Shown in pieces: positions 44,537-55,672 of a stretch of DNA of 64,000 bases. Source of the DNA: Parietaria judaica (taxonomy: Eukaryota > Streptophyta > Magnoliopsida > Rosales > Urticaceae); contig OX940864.1 of assembly GCA_954871525.1 (NCBI GenBank), forward strand, positions 8,984,001-9,048,000. The letters run 5' to 3'. A program made the position numbers and the translations under genes. Numbering within the stretch: the stretch's first letter is position 1; every line of letters starts with the position of its first letter. The notes under the pieces were generated by a model. It was not told where the DNA came from and searched no databases. It saw only the letters and a list, made by a program, of their open reading frames with translations.

Positions 44537-45808
44537 CCATGCGTTGACAAGGGCGGGACTGACTTCTCCAATATAAACTGGGTTTCTTAAAGCTTATGCA
44601 TGCATGCATGCATGCATGTTTTTTTTTTTTTTTTTATTTCCCAAAGTGAATACGCAATGTATGTTCGTATAATCTTTGTACGTGTACCGCGTATACTATA
44701 CATACAATAAAATAAGGAGAAGATATATCGTTTAAACTTAAAGAGCTTATAAATTACTCTGTCTTTCTTGTGTGAATTATGCTAGCGTCGTGAGCTTAAG
44801 ATACATATTTAATTATTCCAATATATATACTTAACAGAAACCGATATACTTATATAAAAGATAAAAGGATACACTTGTATATTAAAAAGTCAACGTACAA
44901 ATTGCATTTATCCAAATATGATCATTATGGTTGAAAATTTTACATGAGACTTGAACCGTTTATATACATTGCCAATTTATATTAAGTACAACTTTTTGAT
45001 ACTTAATATGTTAGATCAAAGCCCATTTAAATGACCACGAGATAAAAAAAATAAAAAAAAATAATGGAATTCATACTAAAAATATATATATATTTTTTAT
45101 TTTACAGGATGATAAATATTAGCTCTATTTTGTTAAAATACTTAGTCTGTAGATATCGGTGGTTAATAACAATGAAGTAACGTTTTTGTTGTTAAAACAA
45201 AAATTGTAAGTGAGTACGCAATAAATTGAAGAAATGATAGGAAGTTGTGTTTAACCGACAAAATGAGGATGTATTGTATTGCACTAAAAGATTGACTCAC
45301 CTGTTATCGTTTTACTAAAATTTGCGGGTAAACCGCAAGTAACCCGCATACAACATAGAACTTTAAAAACTGCATATTAACTCTAAAAACGCATACAAGT
45401 TGCATAATAATCTTAAATGAACCTCCAATTTTAATAAAGTGAAATTAAACTTATCTATAAACAGTTTGCATTTCTATAATTATTAGTATTTTATAAAATT
45501 TATATTGTTATGTCCATCAATTTTGCAGTATACTTGTAAAATTTGGTAAATTCCTTATTGCTCTTGGTAAACCCATATAATTGGCTTTGCGGGCGATTTG
45601 AGCTAATCGATTTGTAAAACATTGATAGGAAGAACTCCGGAAGGCCGGTTTAGCCCTTTTAGATGGTTTGACTTTCTGCAAACTGCCTAATTAACAAGTA
45701 ATTACCTGTATAGATGAAAGCTTTAGCTCCCCACTTCTCGTATTTACTTTTTCTGTACAGTAATTAATCAATTACTTTCAGAAAATCGTTAATTGTACGT
45801 AGGATCAT
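44537..45808. repeat. 3' flank of phylloplanin-like gene 1, duplicated elsewhere
   Basis: (GCAT)n lies at 44597-44618. 44738-44960 matches 18641-18890; 45095-45370 matches 20340-20640 and 35960-36990; 45520-45660 matches 37130-37210 and 35300-35380. No further gene. Confidence 0.65.
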
Positions 45809-45813
45809 GTAGA

Positions 45814-46165
45814 TGAAGATAGTAAGCTAGACTTACCAAGCCACGTGTTATACTTGCTCAACAAGCTTAATCCTATAAGCTTTATCTTCAACTTGCGTAT
45901 CAAATCTTATGCATGTGCAAGTTGTAGAGTTTAATATTTTTTATTGCTTTACTTGAGGGTATGCTAGTAATTTCTTAATTAGATGTTGGTGTATGTTAAT
46001 GAAAATTTCAAGTCAACTTCAACAATTCTTTCTCTCCTCTTTGAGTGTGTGTCTTAAGTGAGTGGGAAAGTGTGGCTTCAATTATCCCTTTGTGGGTTCA
46101 ATTGTTGTTTTTTTTTTTTTCCCGAGATCCATCCGAGTGTCGTTCAAGTGGAGTGGGAACCAACA
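45814..46165 (+). repeat. 5' LTR of copia III
   Basis: Contains a CTTATCTTCAACTTGC...-type block shared with the 3' LTR. The two differ by several substitutions and indels (352 versus 375 bp), so the insertion is older than copia II. Confidence 0.9.
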
Positions 46166-46321
46166 TTTGGTATCAAAGCGGGATTGTGAGTGTTGTTGTC
46201 ACGTCTCTTGAAATTCTTAGTATGCTCTGTGGTTGCGGTTCTGACTTATCTTCCACATCAGAAACGATTTCTTAAGATTAGACTGTGCGAGTTTTCTTTG
46301 TGTCGAGGTATTTCCAACACG

Positions 46322-47359
46322 ATGGGTGATCTCCAAGTCGTCGGAGGAATTCGAAAACTCAACAGCAACAACTACAACATGTGGACAACATGCATGATGT
46401 CCTATTTGCAAGGACACGACCTTTGGGAGGTCGTTGGCGGAAGTAAAACTACGCCAACGGAGGAAGATGCTAACGACATCTTGCGCAAATGGAGAATCAA
46501 AGAAGGCAAAGCGATGTTTGACCCGAAGACCACCATTGAAAAAGAGATATTATAGCACATTCGGGACGAGAAGACACCTAAAGAAGCATGGGAAACGTTC
46601 ACGACGCTTTTCTCTAAGAAGAACGATGCGAGGCTACAACTCTTGGAGACCGAGATACTATCAATCTCACAACGCGACATGACGATTTCTCAGTATTTTC
46701 ACAAGGTCAAGTCAATATGTTATGAGATTAGCGATCTAGATCCGAAGTCCGTCATCGGAGAAGCACATAATGAAGAGGCAATGGCTAAGCAAATGAGAGG
46801 CGTCACACTAAAAAATGAAGAGGAGAAGCACCTCTTACTCACGCATGAAGAATGGGTGGCCAAGCAGAAGAAGAATCATGGACTTGAGTCATCTTCTAGC
46901 TCATCGAGTCGCAGCGGGTATGGCGGAGATAACCGAGCACATGGTAGAGGCCGAGGACGAGGGCGAGGTCGTGACATGCGAGGTCGCGACAGTAGCTCAC
47001 CCCGCCATGAAGGCACCACGACCCGTAGAGACAAGAGCACGGTGAACTGCAACAACTGTTTGAAGCTCGGGCACTACGCATCGGAGTGCCGCAGCAAGAA
47101 ACGCGGCGAGGAAGCGAATCTAACAAGATTCCACGAAGTCGAGCAAATGCTGATGTTCGCCCAGCAGGAGAGGAACGTTGAAGTGCAGAGAGACAAGGAG
47201 ATGAGCGTCGAAGGCGAGAGCAACGCTGAGCCCGACCAAGAACTGGTCACAGACAAGTCGAGCCCGGAGCCCGAGCTGATGATGGCCGAGAAGAGGCCCA
47301 GCTCGGAGAAGATGGCCGGCGAGACGGTCATGCTTATCGAGGATAAAGTTATTGCAAAT
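46322..47359 (+). pseudogene. Copia III gag
   Basis: ATG 46322 (MGDLQVVGGIRKLNSNNY; MWTTCMMSYLQGHDLWEVV). A TAG at 46553 stands where a CAG is likely, and the same frame then continues (IRDEKTPKEAWETF, LLETEILSISQRDM, ISQYFHKVKSI) to a basic RG-rich tract (GRGRGRGRGRDMRGRD) and the zinc knuckle CNNCLKLGHYASEC (~47047). A lysine/glutamate-rich stretch follows and the frame runs into the solo LTR at 47360. Gag packages RNA in the family; this copy is broken. Confidence 0.85.
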
Positions 47360-50074
47360 TGTTGGACATGTGTCCTTAAACAAGCTGTCATTCCCTAATT
47401 GTAAAAGATTTTGACCAAAGTCGTTAAATAAAAGATGTTACTTATTATGTTAATCTTATTATAGTTTCTGGTAGAGTAAAATTAAATGCTTGTTCCATAG
47501 TTCATAAAGGATGCAATTATGTTATTATTATCAAAACCGAGTCAATGTGAGGAAGAATTAATAATCATAATAAATGAACTTAAAATGTCTGTGACCTGAT
47601 TAACTGGGTGGGAGCCCATTAATCGTATAAGGTCATTAATGTGACTAAGTGATAATCCTATTCTGGATTTAGTGTGTGTGTCACACTCACTAGAAGTGCA
47701 TTAAGTATGAAGCGGCTTCATACTGGACTGGACCTGACTTAAACTCCGAAAGTTTATATAAGACCGTCACTGACAACTTGGAGTTGAGTCACTAGTAGAT
47801 GATCAAATGGATATTCGATCTAAGTCCTGAGTGACCTCGACCTTAGACTGTTGACTTGATTGTTCTATTAAAGAACATATTTTACTGTCGTTCCCAATGC
47901 TGCTATTTTGGGAACATGATAGTCAACAGATAAGGGTAGCTTGGTCATAGACACGGACATCACATAACTCTCTTCAGAGTCAAGATGATTCCCTTGATTG
48001 TTAGTGGTGAGAAGTAAGAGGTACCCGTGCGCAACTTATGAATCGAAACCATAAGTGGGTTACTCACAATATTACTAAATGAGTTGAGGATGAAAATGCA
48101 ATGAGAGGCAAAACGGTAAAAACCGCCTGCTCGTGTGTGGATCATTAAGTGAAAGATAAATAACCCGAATTTGATTGTATCAATGGACACCTTGATAAAG
48201 GGAATAATATATATTGTATCACTAAAGAGTACAGCCTCGGATTTATAGTGTAATAACACCGAGGTTTGACGAACCACTAGCAGTTCGTTGGAGCTTCAGT
48301 GATACGGGTCCATGGTCCCCAGGATAGCTCCGGAACGGATGATACGTACGTGATTTAAACATTTGGTATGTTCTATCATTTTTCAGGATTCATAAAACTA
48401 GAGTCTGTGTCAGACTTTAGAAGTTTTATTTTCGACGTGGCAAAAGTACCAAAGTTTGGTGCTGGAAATTCAACTGATAAAAGAAAGTTGAATTTAGATT
48501 TTTCATTAACTGAAACGTTTTAGAAAATTAAATTCTAAGAGACTTTGCTTTTGGAACCAAGTCGTTTCGACGTATGGTTTGTGATTTAGAGAATTTCCAA
48601 GTTTACGATCGTTTTCGTAAATATATGAAATTTAATCACATGTCACGAATTTAAATGGTGGTGTTGCACCATGACATTTAATGTGTGATATTGAGATCAG
48701 AGGATAATAATATAATTTAATTATTTGGATTTAATTATTGATATTAGTATTAATAATTAATAGATTTATATTATTAAAATATATATTTGACATATATATG
48801 AATGAGTAGAAATAATGCGGCCCAAGTAAATGTGTAAGTTGGGCTTACATGAATTTGCTTGGATTTGGACTTTCCAAATATGCGGCATAAGTACCTATGT
48901 TTAGGTATTAATGGAAAACCTTGAAATTAATTTGGTTTTTTAGATCGGTCAAGATTAATCTTAACCGTTGGATCATGATAATTAATTTGGAAAGCTAAAT
49001 TCGAAAAATGACTTGGTGACCAAGCATGGATTTTGAATATGGTTAATTAATTATATCCATTGGATTTGTTTAAGATTTAATCTTAACCATTGGATTGGAA
49101 ATTAATTAACATGTATATATGGAATTCAAAATTCGAATTTATTATATTAAATTTTGAATTCTAAAGCTTGGTGATCAAGTTTGGAGAATTGATTTTGTAC
49201 TAAATCAATATGGTCCATTAGATTGGTTATGGAATTAATTCCAACCATTGGATCAAGCTTATTGATTTCGAATTTTCCACATTGGTGTATAAGGGAATTC
49301 GAATTCAATTAATAAGGAAGTGAATGGATATTTGATTTATTCATGGTTTCCTTATTTGGTTAAATCCCTAATTAATCCTAACCATTGGATCATTGGTAAT
49401 TCAATCTTGGGCATTAGTTTGGAGTGATTAATTATATTTGCCCATTATAGAATTCAAAATTTATGCATGAAAGCTTCCCTTATTGGCTTCTCCATGAGCC
49501 TATAAATACAAGGCTCATTCTACACATTTCACACACCTCCCCAGAGCAAGAATTCGATCTCTCTCTCTAGAGTCTGCGAATTTTTTAGCCTCTGATCTCT
49601 CTTTTCTGGTTCGGCTTAGTGAGACGTTGTTCTCCGAAAGCTTTAAAAGAACCTCCAGTTAAAGTTTTGCGACGGACTCCTACCGGCGAAGCCCATGCTT
49701 CGGTACGAGGAGTCCAGGAGAATATCCCGGAAGATCACGGGAGTTTCCCTCAGCATCGGCGAAGCCCTGCCTAGTTCAGAATGCGCAGCCAGAATCGTCA
49801 TCACCTGAGGTACGGCCTTATGCATTGGGTCAATAAATGCAAACCTTTATTTACAATTTATTTATTTCATATAGACTAGATTATTAATAATGAATTTATG
49901 AAAAGTTAAATTAGTAATAATTTATCATATCTTGATTTTGGTTATTATACGATGTTCAAATCGTTGAACGGGTAACAATTTTTCCGCTTTAAAATATTTT
50001 TTAAATGTTACCGGGATGGCTTGACGGCATAAATCGTGATAATATTTTCGGGAAACGTAATGAACTTCCCAACA
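47360..50074 (+). mobile_element. 2.7-kb solo LTR inside copia III (near-TSD CAAAT/CAAAC)
   Basis: TGTTGGACATGTG...CTTCCCAACA, with CAAAT (47355-47359) and CAAAC (50075-50079) as a one-mismatch target duplication. Removing it rejoins the copia III frame across the gag-protease junction. No pol is present. A TATA box (TATAAATA, 49501) lies late in the LTR, followed by CTCTCTCTCTAGAG and leader-like DNA. 48950-49400 holds at least five copies of AACCATTGGATC-like sequence. The length suits a SIRE/Angela-type copia LTR, but lineage is inference. Confidence 0.85.
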
Positions 50075-51400
50075 CAAACCTCCTCGTACACGGGGATAAG
50101 AAAGTCTATACCGACGTCTGGTACTTAGACAATGGTGCAAGCAACCACATGACGGGAGATCGAGCTAAATTTGAAGAGCTCGATGAGAAGATCACATGGA
50201 GCATGAAGTTCGGCGATGAATCAATCATCAAAATCAAAGGCAGAGGGTCCATTCTGTTCCAGTGCAAGAACGGGGACCAACGCCTCTTGAACCAGGTGTA
50301 CTACATCCCGAAGCTAAAGAGTAATATCATCAGTCTTGGTCAGATGACGGAGGTCGGAAATACACTTGTGATGGCTGGCTCGTACTTGAAGATGCGGAAC
50401 CAGAGTGGCGCCCTCTTGATGAAGGTGAAGAGAACGCCGAACAGGTTGTACAACCTGGAGACGGGGCAACCCGTCTGCTTAATTGCGTCCCTAGCAGACC
50501 TGGATTGGTTGTGGCAGACACGACTTGGGCACGTAAACTTCTACGCGCTCAAGATGATGAGAGAGAAGAAGATGACCTTTGGGGTACCGAAGATTGAACA
50601 CCCAAATCAGCTGTGTGAATGTTGCATGGTCGCGAAACAGGCGAGAGTGCCATTTCCGATCAAGGCCAAGTTCCGAGCAGAGCGACCCCTCCAACTGGTG
50701 CACACTGACTTGTGTGGTCTAATTACCCCGGCCACCTTAGCTGGCAACAAGTACTTTTTTATTACTTATTGATGACTACAGCCGATTGATGTGGGTATAT
50801 ACGCTCAAGGAGAAGAGTCAAGCATTTGAAGTCTTCAAGAAGTTCATGAGGCTCGTAGAGAACCAGTCAGGACAAAGACTGAAGACCCTGCGAATAGATT
50901 GAGGAGGCGAGTTCACATATCAGAATTTCGCAGAATACTGAGGAGAAGAAGGTGTAAAGCAACACCTCACCGCACCATACACGCCCCAACAGAACGGCGT
51001 GGTGGACAGAAGTAACCGGACTTTGATGGACACAGCAAGAAGTTTGCTGAAGAGCATGCAAGTCTCGGCGAGATTCTGGGGAGAAGCAGTACGACACGCG
51101 GTCAACTTGCTGAACCGTCTACCGATGAAGCCGCTAGGCGAGCGCACCCCTTACCAAGCGTGGAAATGGAATAAACCTCATCTGGAGCATTTGAAGGTGT
51201 TTGGATACACCGCACATGTGAAGACTGTGGGACCACACCTCAAGAAGCTCGATGATCGAAGTCAACAGATGGTGTAACTTGGCGCCGAAGAAGGGAGCAA
51301 GGCACACAAGTTTTACGACCCCCAACGCAGTAAAGTGCGTGTGAGAAGAGACGCCGTGTTCGAAGAAGAAAAGAAGTGGGACTGGCACGACGAGAATGGA
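50075..51400 (+). pseudogene. Copia III protease and integrase
   Basis: Open to 50772: protease VWYLDNGASNHMTG, then WLWQTRLGHVN and CECCMVAKQARVPF of the zinc-binding region, then VHTDLCGLI with the first catalytic D. A frameshift in the T-run near 50755 moves the rest to another frame (DDYSRLMWVYTLKEKSQ). In it TGA replaces CGA in ID-stop-GGEF and TGG in EY-stop-GEE. PYTPQQNGVVDRSNRT carries D where the catalytic E (NGVAERKNR) is expected. ARFWGEAVRHAVNLLNR and FGYTAHV follow, with another stop at ~51276. Confidence 0.85.
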
Positions 51401-53275
51401 TAGCCCGAACAGAACTCGGTGGAGTTCATCCTCGAGTTCATCCTCGAAGAGGAAGAGACGGTCGAGGAGGAAAAGGGAGAGAGTCCCTTCCAGGGACTAG
51501 CAACGCCCAGTTCGACGGAAATTAGTTTGCCTGGAACCAGCTCACCACCAAGATCGCCCAACCAAGGATCAGAGATGATCACCCCGATCTCAGAGAGAGC
51601 TAGTTAGGGAGGAACCAGCTCGGGACTCATCGATCAAGGACGGACCAAGAGGGTTCCGTACCCTGTCCGACGTCTATGGAGAAGCGCGGGAGCTTGCATT
51701 GAGCCCAGAGGAACTCCTACTAGTTAGTGAAGAGGAACCAACCGACTTCCGCGAGGCAGCCACCAAGAAGGAATGACAAGACGCGATGAAGCGAGAGTTG
51801 GAATCCATTGAGAAAAATCAGACGTGGGAGTTAGTCGACCTTCCAAAAGGTCACAATTCCATTGGTCTGAAGTGTTTATATACAAGCTCAAGAAGGACTC
51901 AAAAGGCAAGGTCCTCAAGCAGAAGGCCAGACTGGTCGCAAAGGGTTACGTTCAGAAGCACGTAGTAGACTTTGAAAAGGTCTTTGCTCCATTAGCTAGA
52001 CTCGACACAGTCAGGCTAATCCTAGCCCTCGCAGCACACCGATACTGGAAAATCTATCACCTGGACGTCAAATCGGCGTTCCTGAATGGTGAACTGGAAG
52101 AAGAAGTCTACGTTGCTCAGCCGGAAGGCTTCGTCGACAAGACTGCAGAACAGAAGGTGTACAAGTTGTCAAAAGCTCTTTATGGGTTGCGGCAAGCATC
52201 ACGGGCTTGGAACACTCAACTCAACAAGAGTATGAAGAGTCTTGGTTTCAATAAGTGTTCCTAGGAGCAATCAGTCTACACGAGGAGCTCAGGAGAAGAG
52301 GCCCTCATCGTCGGTGTGTACGTCGACGACCTGATCGTGATTGGATCCAGTGCAGATGGCATAAATGGATTCAAGGAGAAAATGGTGAAGGAGTTCGAGA
52401 TGAGCGACCTCGGACAACTCTTATACTACCTCGGTGTTGGGGTCGATCAGAAGAAGGAATTTGTCACGCTAAAGTAGTCGGCTTACGCAAAGAAAATTTT
52501 GAAGCAATTCAAGATGACGGACCGCAACCCGAGCAAGTATTCGATGATGCAAAGTTGAAGCTTGGGAAGGATGCAGAAGGAACCCTAGTGGATCCCGCAG
52601 AGTACAGGCGTGTCATCGGATGCCTCAGGTACTTAACCTACACCCGTACTGACATCTCATATGTAGTTGGTATGGTGAGTCATCACATGGAAAATCCTAC
52701 TAGTCTACACCAACAGGCTGTGAAGCACATCCTTCGTTACGTGAAGGGAACGACGAGCTACTGGATCCAGTACGGAAGAGAAATTGGAGATGAAAAACTG
52801 ATTGGATTTACTGACAGTGATCTAGCCGGTGATGTCGATGACATGATAAGTATCGGAGGGATGGAATTTTATCTCAACGGGAATTTGATCACCTGGCAGT
52901 CTCAGAAACAAAGAACTGTGCCCATTTCCTCTTGTGAAGCCGAGTTCATGGCAGCGATTGCAGCGTCGTGTCAAGCGTTGTGGCTGAGGAACTTACTGAG
53001 TGAAGTAATTGGACCCGAGCAGAAACCAATGACTCTCTACGTCGACAACAAGTCCGCGATCGCACTAATGAAAAATCTGGCGTTTCCTGGACGCAAAAAG
53101 CACATCGACACTCGCTTTCACTTCATTTGCGAGTGTGTCGACAAGCGAGAGATCATTGTGGAATTCGTCAGCACCAGAGAGTAACGAGCGAACATTCTCA
53201 TAAAAGCTCTAGCGAGAGTCAAATTCGCAGATATGCGAGAACTGTTCGGCGTGAAAAATCTCGAACCAAGTAGCT
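51401..53275 (+). pseudogene. Copia III reverse transcriptase and RNase H
   Basis: A linker rich in E precedes RT motifs KARLVAKGYVQKHVVDF, HLDVKSAFLNGEL and YGLRQASRAWN (51824-52264). There is a stop at 52264, then YVDDLIVIGS (catalytic DD, ~52320) and another stop in TLK-stop-SAYAKK. RTDISYVVGMVSHHM, FTDSDLAGDVDD, SCEAEFMAAIAA and YVDNKSAIALMKN complete the RNase H; the frame stops at VSTRE-stop. Each domain is recognisable but none of the frames spans the set. Confidence 0.85.
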
Positions 53276-53287
53276 TACGGGGGAAAA

Positions 53288-53662
53288 TGAAGATTGTAAG
53301 CTAGACCTACCTAGCCACGTGTTATAAGCTTAATCCTATAAGCTTTATCTTCAACTTGCTTATCAAATCTTATCCATGTGCAAGTTGTAGAGTTTAATAT
53401 TTTTTTTATTGCTTTGCTTGAGGGTATGCTATTAATTTCTTAACTAGATGTTAGTGTATAAATAGATGCTTCGGTTAATGAAAATTTCAACTTCAACAAT
53501 TCTTTCTCTCCTTTGAGTGTATGTTTTAAGTGAGTGGGAAAGTGTGGCTTCAATTATCCCTTTGTGGGTTCAATTGTCGTTTTGTTTTTGTTTTTTTGTT
53601 TTTTTTGTTTTTTTGTTTTCGAAATCCATCGGAGTGTGGTTCAAGTGGAGTGGGAACCAACA
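53288..53662 (+). repeat. 3' LTR of copia III
   Basis: Starts TGAAGATTGTAAGC after the polypurine tract and ends GGAACCAACA before GTAGA. Contains a T/G-rich run (TTTTTGTTTTT, ~53580-53620) that differs in length from the 5' LTR. Confidence 0.9.
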
Positions 53663-53667
53663 GTAGA

Positions 53668-54511
53668 TACATATATATACAGCTACTCAATCATAAAAAT
53701 AGGTGAACGTAATATCGTCATTAACTACCACATATGTACAGCAAAAGTTAGAAATTTATTATTAAGAAATGTGACAAAAGAGTCAACCAAAATTTATAAT
53801 AACAATAAACTATATACCGCGAGCCAAAAAATAATGAACTATATATGTTTTGGGTGTAAATGACACCGATGCACCAAGAAAAGTAAAAAACAATGTTCCT
53901 GTAAAAGTGAGCATTGAGTTTCTCATACTAAGTATATAGATAATTAATTGTTATATTCGCGAAATTTTTAGACGACCGCTAAATTAATTGTTATGTTTGT
54001 CTTATCTATATTTTATCATATCTTGTTACTTATAGTCCATCTAAATTATCTAATTTTTTATACTAGCTATAATTGTTTTAAGATCAGTCAAGAATTGAGA
54101 AGAACAAAAACAATAGAATGATGGTCGAATTTGGCATTGTTAATTACAGTCATTAACCAATTGCGGTACATCAGTTTTCGAAATTTTTCCTTTTTTTTTT
54201 CTCGGTATCATTTGTTTCCATGATCATGAATCGTTTTTTGCGATTTTTATTTCACCCATCATTTGCAATCACAGAAGAAAAGAAAAAATAAAATACGAAT
54301 AAACCATAACTCACTATATAAAGTGAAATCTTCTCCTTATTATTTCATATAGTATATAATATTATAACATTTAGTACATGTGTAATTGTATGATGTAGAC
54401 TATCACACGTACAGACATACGTACATATAATGTACGTATTTATTTAGGGAATTAAAGTGAAAAAGAAAACATGCATTATTGGAGAAGACAATCCTGTTTT
54501 CTGTTACATGG
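53668..54511. repeat. Duplicated locus flank and 3' region of phylloplanin-like gene 2
   Basis: 53668-53910 matches 41935-42225, confirming that copia III split a duplicated segment. The rest is AT-rich 3' flank with no other gene. Confidence 0.6.
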
Positions 54512-55018
54512 TTAGATTCTAACGGTGATAAAACCCGTTGCAATGAAGAGTCGAATAGAGCCCAGAAGAGACGAGATCAGAGGACCCAGAATAGACAAGA
54601 GAGGACCCAGAATAGATGGGAGAAGGCCGGTGACCTGGGTGAGCGGAGCTCGGAGGACTTCGCCAGTGTTGAGGACGGTGCAGTTAGCGACGGGTGTCCT
54701 CACAATGACCGCGCAACCTGTCGGGTTGAAAGCTGTTGCGGCAGCGCCACGGAGGGTGATCAGGAATGCACCAAAGCTGTCCGTTTGCGCAGAAGCCAAG
54801 TCTGCTCCGTTACATGAGAGCGTCACCTGAACCGAAACCGGCGGAGGGGAGAGGACCGATACGTTGCAACGGAGGACGCCGAGAACGTTGACAGTGGACC
54901 CCAGAAGAGGCTGGGGAAGTAAACCCGGCAGCTGAGCATGGGAGTTGGGCAGTGAGGTTATGGCGACGAGAGCCAAAGCGATTAGGGCAAGGGACGAGGA
55001 GAACTTGGAGTATGCCAT
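54512..55018 (-). CDS. Phylloplanin-like secreted protein 2
   Basis: 168 codons, minus strand. A signal peptide (MAYSKFSSSLALIALALVAI, cleavage likely after NSHA) is nearly the same as in gene 1. The mature protein keeps the four cysteines (LRCNVS, LSCNGA, TGCAVIV, ANCTVLN) and the phylloplanin-like VTLSCNG, GAFLITLRG and GEVLRAPL segments. The C terminus is longer than in gene 1 and repeats a LLPSILGP / LLSILGP / LISSLLG motif, likely amphipathic or membrane-active. No intron. It converges with gene 1, and the mature sequences have diverged much more than the signal peptide and promoter. Confidence 0.8.
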   Translation of the reverse strand: MAYSKFSSSLALIALALVAITSLPNSHAQLPGLLPQPLLGSTVNVLGVLRCNVSVLSPPPVSVQVTLSCNGADLASAQTDSFGAFLITLRGAAATAFNPTGCAVIVRTPVANCTVLNTGEVLRAPLTQVTGLLPSILGPLLSILGPLISSLLGSIRLFIATGFITVRI

Positions 55019-55106
55019 TTTGGTACGTGTTTTATGATATAGAGAGAGTGTGTGAAAAAGTATGTGAATTGATGTTTGTGTGGAGGATTGGCTTGAGGAT
55101 CACCAT

Positions 55107-55116
55107 CTATAAATAG
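55107..55116 (-). promoter_or_regulatory. TATA region of phylloplanin-like gene 2
   Basis: Minus strand CTATTTATAG in the context GAAACCCTATTTATAGATGGTGATCC, ~90 bp before the ATG, homologous to the TATA region of gene 1. A 5' leader with CTCTCTCTATATC follows. Confidence 0.7.
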
Positions 55117-55230
55117 GGTTTCAAAACATCCTCTCCTTTAATGCTTATAGTTGACCATGATAACATTCCTCGTTAAATAATTCCCATGCATGAAAACCAA
55201 AGATATAGAAAGAAATAAAGGTTTACGTGT

Positions 55231-55460
55231 CACACTATAACTATTCAATATGTGAGAATATGTTTACCTATAGATTAGGCAAGCTTGATGAAGATTAATA
55301 TATAACGAATATGCGTTATATATTGATAAAAAAAATATGTATAAATATAGCAATCTCTTCAAATTTTTCACACTATAACTATTCCATATGTGAGAATATT
55401 TTTACCTATAGATAGGCATGCTTCATAGAGGATTAATATATAACTAATAAGCATTATTGA
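55231..55460. repeat. Two-copy 138-bp tandem repeat upstream of gene 2
   Basis: CACACTATAACTATTC.ATATGTGAGAATAT starts at 55231 and again at 55369, continuing through TTTACCTATAGAT and GATTAATATATAAC in both. It lies 115-340 bp upstream of the gene 2 TATA region, in likely promoter DNA. Confidence 0.8.
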
Positions 55461-55672
55461 TAATTTTTCATATATGAGAATAGAGCAGAATTCCGTTAAA
55501 TTACTATAGGTCAATAAATTAATAATCTCATAAACATAAGATCTAGACGCAAATTAATATTACTAAATTATTATTCTATAAATTAATAATTTTAATAATA
55601 TAATAAAATTCTCTAATTCTCAACAATATTAATTTATAAAAATACTACTGTAATTAGTATTCTAGTTTCTAC

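Larger units (their letters stand above)
45814..53662 (+). mobile_element. Copia LTR retrotransposon III, degenerate (TSD GTAGA)
   Basis: LTRs 45814-46165 and 53288-53662 (TGAAGAT.GTAAGCTAG...GGAACCAACA), with GTAGA at 45809-45813 and 53663-53667. A primer site TGGTATCAAAGC (46168-46179; one base off the common TGGTATCAGAGC) and a polypurine tract (TACGGGGGAAAA, ~53276-53287) are present. Gag-pol runs on the plus strand with stops in every domain. A 2.7-kb solo LTR splits gag from protease. RNase H sequence style (GGMEFYLNGNLITWQSQKQ) suggests the Ivana/Oryco lineage. Confidence 0.92.
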
